A DNA stretch of 43,516 nt, from contig CAJMRT010000011.1 in NCBI GenBank assembly GCA_905215855.1, forward strand, positions 1 to 43,516, given 5' to 3'. The position numbers were made by a program, and so were the translations under genes. Below, piece by piece: positions 31,468-38,504 of this stretch. The notes below the pieces were generated by a model, which saw nothing but the letters and a program-made list of their open reading frames with translations, did not search any database and was not told where the DNA came from. Source of the DNA: an uncultured bacterium (lineage in GTDB: Bacteria > Bacillota > Clostridia > Oscillospirales > Acutalibacteraceae). How positions within the stretch are numbered: the first letter of the stretch is position 1; each line of letters opens with the position of its first letter.

Positions 31468-32826
31468 TTACTTCTTCCTGTCGGCGTGTTTCTCTTCAAA
31501 CTCTGCCATAAAATCTGTTGTATATTCACCGCTCACAAACTGTTCGTCCGAGAGAATCTCGGCAAGAAGGTCACGGTTAATGTCAATTCCGTCAATGGTA
31601 AGCTCGGAAAGAGCCATTTTCATCTTTCTGATCGCCTCGGCACGGCTTCTTGCCTGAACAATCAGCTTGCCGATCATCGAATCATAGTACGGAGGAACAA
31701 AATAGTCCTGATAAATCGCCGTATCAAATCTTACAAATGCACCGCCCGGGGTGTGGAGTCTTGTAATTCTTCCGCAGCTCGGTCTGAATCCCTTTTCCGG
31801 ATTTTCGGCATTGATTCGGCACTCAATTACATTGCCGTGTGTGAAGATGCTGTCCTGAGTGCGTGAAAGCTTTGCCCCTGCGGCAATTCTTATCTGCCAC
31901 TGAACAATATCAAGACCTGTTACCATTTCCGTAACACCGTGTTCAACCTGCAAACGGGTGTTCATTTCCATAAAGTAGAAGTTGTTGTCCATATCAAGCA
32001 AAAATTCAACTGTGCCTGCATTGACATAGTTGACTGCCTTTGCCGCCTTAACAGCCGCAATCATCATCTCTTTACGGGTTTTCTCGTCAAGAGCGGGGCT
32101 TGGACTTTCTTCAATCATCTTTTGGTTCTTTCTCTGAACAGAGCATTCACGCTCGCCAAGACAAACGATATTGCCGTATTTGTCGCACAAAAGCTGCATT
32201 TCAATGTGCTTTACGGGGTGAATAAACTTTTCTATGTAGCAGGCACCGTCACCGAATGCCGACTGCGCCTCGCTTGAAGCTGACAAAAATGCCTCTTCAA
32301 ACTGCTCAATTGAATCAACACGGCGAATACCCTTTCCGCCGCCGCCTGAACGAGCCTTGATGAGAAGCGGAAAACCGATTTTTTCAGCTTCATCTTTTGC
32401 CTGTTCAACGCTTTCAACAATATCGCAGCCGGGGGTTACGGGAACACCTGCGGCACGCATAGTCTTTCTTGCGTTGTCCTTGTCGCCCAAAAGCTTTATC
32501 ATATCGGATGAAGGACCGATAAAGTTGATGTTGCACTGTTCACAGAGCGAAACAAACTTGGCATTTTCGGACAAGAGTCCGTAGCCGGGATGAATAGCCT
32601 GAGCACCGCTTTCAACGGCAACGGTGAGAATTGCAGGCATATTGAGGTAGCTGTCGGCAACACGGTTACCGCCTACGCAGTAGCTTTCATCAGCAAGCTG
32701 AACATGCAGGGAGTCTTTGTCAGCCTCAGAATAAATTGCTACTGTACTGATGCCCATTTCACGGCAGGCACGGATAATTCTTACTGCAATTTCGCCTCGG
32801 TTGGCAATCAGAATTTTTGAGAACAT
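31468..32826 (-). CDS. accC: Biotin carboxylase subunit of acetyl-CoA carboxylase
   Basis: ATP-dependent carboxylation of biotin on AccB. The 452 residues match the family: N-terminal domain KILIANRGEIAVRIIRACREMGI, ATP-grasp glycine loop RSGGGGKGIRRV (about 158-170), catalytic MEMNTRLQVEHGVTEM and EMNTR motifs, and the C-terminal BC domain. It lies between fabZ and accD in the operon. Confidence 0.97.
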   Translation of the reverse strand: MFSKILIANRGEIAVRIIRACREMGISTVAIYSEADKDSLHVQLADESYCVGGNRVADSYLNMPAILTVAVESGAQAIHPGYGLLSENAKFVSLCEQCNINFIGPSSDMIKLLGDKDNARKTMRAAGVPVTPGCDIVESVEQAKDEAEKIGFPLLIKARSGGGGKGIRRVDSIEQFEEAFLSASSEAQSAFGDGACYIEKFIHPVKHIEMQLLCDKYGNIVCLGERECSVQRKNQKMIEESPSPALDEKTRKEMMIAAVKAAKAVNYVNAGTVEFLLDMDNNFYFMEMNTRLQVEHGVTEMVTGLDIVQWQIRIAAGAKLSRTQDSIFTHGNVIECRINAENPEKGFRPSCGRITRLHTPGGAFVRFDTAIYQDYFVPPYYDSMIGKLIVQARSRAEAIRKMKMALSELTIDGIDINRDLLAEILSDEQFVSGEYTTDFMAEFEEKHADRKK

Positions 32827-32894
32827 TTTTTCACTTCCAGTTATTTATCGCATTACGGCTGTCTGCCCCAAAACGGCACAGACAGCCTTTAAAA

Positions 32895-33314
32895 TCACTT
32901 ATTTTCAACAAGTGCAAACGAAAGCTCGGCACTTACACAGAGCTTGCCGTCAACATAACCCTTTGCGTCAATAAAGTAGAATGCACCTCTGCTCTTTGTG
33001 AGTGTGCAGACACTTTCAAGAGTGTCGCCCGGTTTCACGGGATTTCTGAACTTAACATTGTTCATCTTTGTAAAGTAAGGAGTGCAGTTTTTAACCTTGT
33101 CTGCAAGAAGGCAACAGCTTGCCTGTCCCATCATTTCGCAGAGAATAACACCCGGAACAACGGGGTTACCGGGGAAATGTCCCTGTAAAAAGAACTCGTC
33201 ACCTTTGATTGTGTATCTGCCCTTTGCCGTGTTTTCATCAACGCTTTCAGCCTCTTCAACGAGGAGCATATTATCACGGTGCGGCAAAATCTTTTTAATC
33301 TCTTCCTGATTCAT
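32895..33314 (-). CDS. fabZ: 3-hydroxyacyl-[acyl-carrier-protein] dehydratase
   Basis: Dehydrates 3-hydroxyacyl-ACP in fatty-acid elongation. The 139 residues show the hot-dog fold core with catalytic His in LQGHFPGNPVVPGVILCEMMGQ, the Glu being in that same segment. Typical N-terminus EIKKILPHRDNMLLV. It follows accB by 12 nt; a 68-nt gap follows before accC. Confidence 0.96.
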   Translation of the reverse strand: MNQEEIKKILPHRDNMLLVEEAESVDENTAKGRYTIKGDEFFLQGHFPGNPVVPGVILCEMMGQASCCLLADKVKNCTPYFTKMNNVKFRNPVKPGDTLESVCTLTKSRGAFYFIDAKGYVDGKLCVSAELSFALVENK

Positions 33315-33326
33315 ACAGTCCTCCGA

Positions 33327-33800
33327 TTATTTAACCTTGAATAACGGCTGACCGTATTCAACAAGATCTCCGTCCTTAACAAGAACTTCAACGATTTCAT
33401 AGTCGTCCTCAGCCTGAATTTCGTTCATACACTTCATAGCCTCGATAATGCAAACGGTTGAGCCCTTGCTTACTTTCTTTCCGACAGGAGCAAAAGGAGC
33501 CTTGCCCGGTGCCGAAGCGGCATAGAATACGCCGACAATCGGAGCGTTTACAGTCTTGGCGTCTTCTTCGGGAGCGGCAGGCTGAGCCGCAGGAGCCTGT
33601 GGCTGAACAGGCGCAGGAGCTGGAACATCTGTTGCAGTCGGCTGATATGCACCGATTGGAGATGCATTAAAAATCTGCTGTGCCGGATGTTCTTTTTCAA
33701 GATGAATCTTTGTACCGTCCTCTTTTTCAATTTCAAGAACGCTCAAAGAAGAATTTTCAAGAAGGGAAATATATTCCTTGATTTCTTCAATTTTATTCAT
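33327..33800 (-). CDS. accB: Biotin carboxyl carrier protein of acetyl-CoA carboxylase
   Basis: Carries biotin between AccC and AccDA. The 157 residues have an N-terminal helix, a Pro/Ala/Gln-rich flexible linker (about 45-80) and a biotinyl domain with EAMKCMNEI; the biotinylated lysine is about residue 123. The residue after the lysine is Cys where Met is usual, which still leaves a normal acceptor site. Lies 14 nt after fabF. Confidence 0.96.
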   Translation of the reverse strand: MNKIEEIKEYISLLENSSLSVLEIEKEDGTKIHLEKEHPAQQIFNASPIGAYQPTATDVPAPAPVQPQAPAAQPAAPEEDAKTVNAPIVGVFYAASAPGKAPFAPVGKKVSKGSTVCIIEAMKCMNEIQAEDDYEIVEVLVKDGDLVEYGQPLFKVK

Positions 33801-33814
33801 AGTAATTCCCTCGC

Positions 33815-35044
33815 TTAATATTTTTTAAATACAAGACAAGCGTCATGTCCGCCAAAGCCGAGGTTGGTTGAAGCGGCAACATTTACATCACGCTTAACTG
33901 CTTTGTTAGGTGTATAGTTAAGGTCAAGACCTTCATCGGGTTCGTCAAGGTTGATTGTCGGCGGAATAACACCGTCATTGAGAGCCATAACAGAAGCGAT
34001 AGCCTCAATTGCGCCTGTTGCACCGAGAAGATGACCTGTCATTGATTTTGTTGAACTGATGTTAGCATCATAAGCCTTTTCGCCGAGAGCAGTTTTAATA
34101 GCCATTGTTTCGGTAAGGTCGTTAAGATGTGTGCTTGTGCCGTGAGCATTGATGTAAACCTGTGCGTCATCGGCAACATTTGCCTCCTCAAAAGCAATCT
34201 TAATTGCTCTTGCAAGACCTGCACCGTTAGGATCGGGAGCTGTAATATGATGTGCGTCACAAGTATTGCCGTAGCCTGAAAGCTCTGCATAAATCTTAGC
34301 ACCTCTTGCAACTGCGTGCTCATATTCTTCAAGAATGAGCATACCTGCGCCCTCACCCATGATGAAGCCGTCACGATTCTTGTCAAACGGACGGGATGCG
34401 TGCTTTGGATCATCGTTCGTTGAAAGGGCTTTCATATTCTGGAAACCTGCAATTGTGAGAGGAGCAACAACAGCCTCTGCACCGCCTGCGATGATAGCGT
34501 CAGCGTAGCCGTCCTTAATGCAGTGGAAAGCCTCACCGATTGAATTTGTACCTGTTGCACAGGCACTCATAACCGAAAGAGACGCACCTTTTGCGTTAAA
34601 ACGGATTGCAACATTGCCTGTTGCTATATTACCGATCATCATCGGAATGAAGAAAGGAGAAACCTTTCTCGAGCCTCCGTTTTCCATGCCGACTGTATTC
34701 TTAACAAAGGTCTGCAAACCGCCGATACCTGCACCGATATAAACACCGAAACGGTTCTCGTCAATCTTGCCTATGATACCGCTGTCGTCAACTGCCTGCT
34801 GTGCCGCTGCGATTGCGTACTGTGTATATGGGTCAAGCTTTCTTACTTCTTTTTTCTCAATATACTGTGTGGGATCAAAATCCTTGACTGTACCTGCGAT
34901 GTGAACCTTGAGGTCACTTGTATCAAAAGCTGTGATTGTTTCGATACCGCAAACGCCGTCAACCATATTTTTCCACATTGTAGGCACATCATTACCGATC
35001 GGTGAAATTGCGCCCATACCTGTTACAACTACTCTTCTGCTCAT
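33815..35044 (-). CDS. fabF: 3-oxoacyl-[acyl-carrier-protein] synthase II
   Basis: Elongating condensing enzyme. The Cys-His-His triad is visible: VMSACATGTNS, NAHGTSTHLND and SMTGHLLGATG. I place the start at ATG 35044 (MSRRVVVTGMG, 409 residues) because GGAGG lies 5 nt before it; an ATG 12 nt upstream would use that site as coding sequence. Being the only condensing enzyme in the operon, it depends on a FabH encoded elsewhere for chain initiation. Confidence 0.97.
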   Translation of the reverse strand: MSRRVVVTGMGAISPIGNDVPTMWKNMVDGVCGIETITAFDTSDLKVHIAGTVKDFDPTQYIEKKEVRKLDPYTQYAIAAAQQAVDDSGIIGKIDENRFGVYIGAGIGGLQTFVKNTVGMENGGSRKVSPFFIPMMIGNIATGNVAIRFNAKGASLSVMSACATGTNSIGEAFHCIKDGYADAIIAGGAEAVVAPLTIAGFQNMKALSTNDDPKHASRPFDKNRDGFIMGEGAGMLILEEYEHAVARGAKIYAELSGYGNTCDAHHITAPDPNGAGLARAIKIAFEEANVADDAQVYINAHGTSTHLNDLTETMAIKTALGEKAYDANISSTKSMTGHLLGATGAIEAIASVMALNDGVIPPTINLDEPDEGLDLNYTPNKAVKRDVNVAASTNLGFGGHDACLVFKKY

Positions 35045-35061
35045 TATATCCTCCAAATCAA

Positions 35062-35805
35062 TTACATTGCAAGTCCGCCGTCAACTCTGATAACCTCGCC
35101 TGTTACATAAGCGGCATCGTCAGAGCAGAGGAAAGCTACTACATCTGCAACATCATCGGGAGTACCGATACGCTTTGCAGGAATCTGTGCTTTCATTGCA
35201 TCCTTTACCTTATCGGGAAGTACACTTGTCATATCTGTTGCAATGTAACCCGGAGCAACTGCATTGGCTGTAACGCCTCTGCCGGCAAGCTCCTTTGCAA
35301 CCGACTTTGTAAGACCAATAATACCTGCCTTTGACGCAGAATAGTTAGCCTGACCTGCGTTGCCGGTAAGACCGACAATTGACGCTGTACTGCAGATTCT
35401 GCCGTAACGCTTTTTCATAAAGTGCTTGTATGTATGCTTAATCATATTGAATGTACCCTTGAGGTTTACATTGATTACAGCGTCAAAATCCTTTTCGTCC
35501 ATATTTAAAACGAGCTTATCTCTTGTAATACCTGCGTTGTTTACAAGAATTTCGATACTGCCGAACTCCTTGATAACCTGATCGACAACCTTCTTTGACT
35601 CTTCAAAGTTTGAAACATCGCAGAAATACTGCTCAACCTTTGTGCCGTACTGTAAAAGCTCTTCCTTAGCCTTAATGCCCTCGTTTTCGTCACCTACATA
35701 GAGAATTGCGATATTAGCACCCTCTTTTGCAAGCTTTGTTGCGATTGCAAGGCCGATGCCTCTTGAGCCGCCTGTTACTACGGCTGTTTTATTTTCAAAT
35801 CTCAT
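35062..35805 (-). CDS. fabG: 3-oxoacyl-[acyl-carrier-protein] reductase
   Basis: NADPH-dependent short-chain dehydrogenase. The 247 residues from ATG 35805 include the cofactor motif TGGSRGIG (about 11-18), NNAGITRD, catalytic Ser and YSASK (Tyr/Lys), and ends GEVIRVDGGLAM. GGAGG precedes the ATG. The open frame extends 20 codons upstream across the fabD stop without support. Confidence 0.97.
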   Translation of the reverse strand: MRFENKTAVVTGGSRGIGLAIATKLAKEGANIAILYVGDENEGIKAKEELLQYGTKVEQYFCDVSNFEESKKVVDQVIKEFGSIEILVNNAGITRDKLVLNMDEKDFDAVINVNLKGTFNMIKHTYKHFMKKRYGRICSTASIVGLTGNAGQANYSASKAGIIGLTKSVAKELAGRGVTANAVAPGYIATDMTSVLPDKVKDAMKAQIPAKRIGTPDDVADVVAFLCSDDAAYVTGEVIRVDGGLAM

Positions 35806-35827
35806 TATATTATACCTCCGAACAGTA

Positions 35828-36730
35828 TCAAAGTTCAAGTGCGTCAATATCAGCCGCAGTTTCAACCTTGAATGTCTTTACATCTCCGTTGATTCTCTTT
35901 ACAAGACCTGTGAGAGTTTTGCCCACACCAACCTCAATAAAGGTGTCAACGCCGTCATTTATCATATTTTCAACAATAGTCTGCCATTTTACGGGATTCT
36001 CAACCTGTGCCTTTACAAGCGTTTTGAAATCGCCCGAATACGGCTGAGCCGTGTAATCGGAATAAATCTGAACCTTTGGCTGAGCAAAGTCAACATTTTC
36101 CATATACCTTCCGAGTCCCTCTGCGGCATCAGCCATAAAGGGAGAATGGAACGCACCGCTTACTGCAAGAAGTTTTGCCCTTCCGCCCTCTGCTTTAACT
36201 GCCTCACAGAAAGCGTCGGCATTTTCACTTGTTGTTGCAACAACAGTCTGAGCCGGTGAGTTGTAGTTTACGGGATATGTTTTGTCAAACCTTGAGCAGA
36301 TTTCTTCAACCTTTTCGGGAGTAAGCTTTAATACGGCAGCCATTGCACCGGGATTTTCCGTTGCGGCTTTGTCCATAAGCTCGCCTCTTTTGCAAACGAG
36401 TCTGAAAGCCTCTTCATCGGAAAGGATTCCCGAAAAAGCAAGTGCAGAAATCTCACCGAGTGAAAAGCCTGCTACGCAGTCGGGAGTGATACCCTTTTCA
36501 ACAAGAGCCCTTGCAGCCGCAAGGTCGGCAGTAAAAATACACGGCTGTGTATTTACTGTCTTTGAAAGCTCTTCCATTGTACCCTCAAAGCACTGCTTCG
36601 AGGTGTTTTCTCTTATAGAATCAGCCATTTCGTAAACAGCCTTTGCGGCAGGCGAATTATCGTAAAGGTCCTTGCCCATACCGCTGTACTGTGCGCCCTG
36701 ACCTGAAAAAATAAATGCTATTTTACCCAT
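35828..36730 (-). CDS. fabD: Malonyl-CoA:ACP transacylase
   Basis: Loads malonyl units on acyl carrier protein. The 300 residues show FIFSGQGAQYSGMG at the N-terminus, the nucleophile elbow GFSLGEISAL with catalytic Ser near 93, and catalytic His in SGAFHSPFM. Its first 13 nt overlap the end of fabK. The ACGGAGC site lies in fabK. Confidence 0.96.
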   Translation of the reverse strand: MGKIAFIFSGQGAQYSGMGKDLYDNSPAAKAVYEMADSIRENTSKQCFEGTMEELSKTVNTQPCIFTADLAAARALVEKGITPDCVAGFSLGEISALAFSGILSDEEAFRLVCKRGELMDKAATENPGAMAAVLKLTPEKVEEICSRFDKTYPVNYNSPAQTVVATTSENADAFCEAVKAEGGRAKLLAVSGAFHSPFMADAAEGLGRYMENVDFAQPKVQIYSDYTAQPYSGDFKTLVKAQVENPVKWQTIVENMINDGVDTFIEVGVGKTLTGLVKRINGDVKTFKVETAADIDALEL

Positions 36731-37668
36731 TTTGTTGCTCCGTTCAATACTTCTTCTGCCTGTGAGAACATCTCTTCAATCATTTCTCTTGCCGGCTGTT
36801 CCTTTTTAACCATACTTGCAACCTGTCCTGCAAGAACGGTACCCTGAGAAACATCACCCTCTCTCACGGCTCTTCTGAGTCTGCCGAGTCCCATATTTTC
36901 AAGCTCCTCATCGGAAACATTAGCCGAATCGTACTCAGCCTTTGTATATTCACGGGTAAACGAGTTACGGATTGAACGAACAGGATGACCGAGTCTTTTA
37001 CCTGTTACAACCGTGTCAATATCTCTTGCTTTGAGAATTTTGTTCTTATATTCCTGAGAGATAGTACATTCCTTTGCAACGAGAAATCTTGTGCCAACCT
37101 GAACGCCCTGAGCACCGAGCATAAATGCTGCGGCAATCTGTCTGCCGTCTGCAATACCGCCTGCGGCAATTACAGGTATATTTACTGCGTCAACAACCTG
37201 AGGAACAAGAGCCATTGTTGTGAGATCACCGACATGACCGCCTGACTCGCCGCCCTCTGCGATAACGGCAAAAGCACCGTCTTTTTCCATTTTCCTTGCA
37301 AGCGCAACGCTCGGAACAACAGGAATAACCTTGATGCCTGCCTCGAGCCACTTTGCCATGTACTTGCCTGGGTTGCCTGCGCCTGTTGTGATGACCTTTA
37401 TGCCCTCTTCAACTACAACATCGCTTACTTCCTCTGCAAACGGACTCATAAGCATGATGTTTACGCCGAAAATTTTATCGGTCATTGTTTTGCACTTTCT
37501 GATTTCCTCACGGAGCTGTTCACCGTTGGAATTCATAGCTGCAATAATACCGAGACCGCCTGCGTTTGAAACACCTGCAGCAAGTGATGCGTCAGCTACC
37601 CAAGCCATACCGCCCTGAAAAATAGGGAACTCAAGACCGAGTGACTGGTCAATGACAGTAGAAATCAT
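36718..37668 (-). CDS. fabK: Enoyl-[acyl-carrier-protein] reductase (FMN), FabK
   Basis: Flavin enoyl-ACP reductase that completes each elongation cycle; related to 2-nitropropane dioxygenase and unrelated to FabI. The 316 residues show PIFQGGMAWVADASLA, NIMLMSP, the flavin phosphate segment VIAEGGESGGHVGDLTT and AAGGIADGRQIAAAFMLGAQGVQVGTRF. First gene of the nine-gene operon, with AAGGAG before its ATG. The family is known to be insensitive to the FabI inhibitor triclosan. Confidence 0.96.
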   Translation of the reverse strand: MISTVIDQSLGLEFPIFQGGMAWVADASLAAGVSNAGGLGIIAAMNSNGEQLREEIRKCKTMTDKIFGVNIMLMSPFAEEVSDVVVEEGIKVITTGAGNPGKYMAKWLEAGIKVIPVVPSVALARKMEKDGAFAVIAEGGESGGHVGDLTTMALVPQVVDAVNIPVIAAGGIADGRQIAAAFMLGAQGVQVGTRFLVAKECTISQEYKNKILKARDIDTVVTGKRLGHPVRSIRNSFTREYTKAEYDSANVSDEELENMGLGRLRRAVREGDVSQGTVLAGQVASMVKKEQPAREMIEEMFSQAEEVLNGATKWVK

Positions 37669-37764
37669 ATGTAATATCTCCTTTTCTGCATTTTTACTTG
37701 ATTTTCAGAAACAGAAAATTTGCAAGATTTCATTATTTTGAAAAATTTACGGCAAATTCTGCAC

Positions 37765-37791
37765 CTGATTCCATACTTTATGGCATATCAG
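37765..37791. promoter_or_regulatory. Inverted repeat at the fab-acc operon start site
   Basis: CCATA-CTT-TATGG (37771-37783) flanked by CTGAT and ATCAG forms a nested dyad covering about the first 25 transcribed bases. It does not look like a FapR or FabT site as I know them. Candidate operator. Confidence 0.45.
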
Positions 37792-37795
37792 TCTG

Positions 37796-37824
37796 ATTTT
37801 ACTCCAAAAGTACAGAAAAGTCAA
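37796..37824 (-). promoter_or_regulatory. Promoter of the fabKDGF-accB-fabZ-accCDA operon
   Basis: Minus-strand -35 TTGACT (37819-37824), 17-nt spacer, -10 TAAAAT (37796-37801), about 125 nt before fabK. Confidence 0.8.
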
Positions 37825-37856
37825 TATATATGAAGAATTATCTTATCGTTACGCCT

Positions 37857-38186
37857 TTAACTGCAATAATCCTCAAGGGCTTTCATAAGGTTTTCTTTTC
37901 CCTTTATTTCAATTCCTTTTTCAAGGTAAAGGGCGTCGCCCTTAGGCAGATTTGACACCCTGCAGTCGGTTGTGAGATAAGGCTCGTTTTCACCTTTTTT
38001 GTACACAACAATATACCCTTTTTCGGCTTTTATGATGTAGTCAAAATCCTCTTTTCCGCTGTCCTGCAACACCGAAAAATCGTTTGTTGCAGAGGTGTTT
38101 TCAACAGAATTTGCAGGGGCAAAAAGCGAGCTTATCATCATGCACGCAATTAAAATCACACCTGTCAGTCCAACTATTTTTTTCAT
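37857..38186 (-). CDS. Exported protein with BofC C-terminal-like domain
   Basis: About 109 residues from ATG 38186, which begins a signal-anchor (MKKIVGLTGVILIACMMISSLFAPA). The rest (YIIKAEKGYIVVYKKGENEPYLTTDCRVSNLPKGDALYLEKGIEIKGKENLMKALEDYCS) resembles the BofC C-terminal domain: IVVY strand, a V-x-x-LP-x-x-D-x-x-x-L motif and a final LED-x-x-S. In Bacillus BofC is a forespore protein of the sigma-K checkpoint; Clostridia carry short relatives of unclear role. The frame to 38387 is AT-rich and not protein-like. Confidence 0.7.
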   Translation of the reverse strand: MKKIVGLTGVILIACMMISSLFAPANSVENTSATNDFSVLQDSGKEDFDYIIKAEKGYIVVYKKGENEPYLTTDCRVSNLPKGDALYLEKGIEIKGKENLMKALEDYCS

Positions 38187-38504
38187 TGTACAGCACTCTT
38201 TCCGTCGGTTTTTGATTCTATTTTTACCCGATTCACAGGTTATATTCACCATTTTTATAAATTTCACACCAAAAGAACGCCGTAAAATCTTATTTTTTTT
38301 AACAAAAATTTGGCTTAATATATTTATTTTTTCCTTTGCAAGTGATATAATAAGCAAATGAGTATCTCTGCTTGTAATTTTGGACATATTTGTTATTATA
38401 TAACTTATATTACAATCAGTGCACTGCGTTCGTGCAAATCACTCAGACAAATTGCAAACTAACGGTTAAATCAACCGAAATTGTGAATTGATAAAGGAGA
38501 TAAT
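38187..38504. other. Intergenic region between BofC-like gene and penicillin-binding protein gene
   Basis: Mostly AT-rich. It holds an extended -10 (TGATATAAT, ending 38351) with a poor -35 that may serve the penicillin-binding protein gene, a diverged third copy of the repeat seen after argS (38428-38460, within a TGCAC/GTGCA hairpin), and the AAAGGAG ribosome-binding site at 38492 or so. No gene seen. Confidence 0.5.

Noticed and set aside
38186..38290. Sporulation sigma (F/G-type) promoter for the BofC-like gene
   Set aside because: A GAATA and an AAAAATA-like element are present at a suitable distance, but the match is poor and expected in AT-rich DNA.
38187..38387. Long N-terminal extension of the BofC-like protein
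   Set aside because: AT-rich, basic and not signal-like; the signal peptide begins cleanly at 38186.
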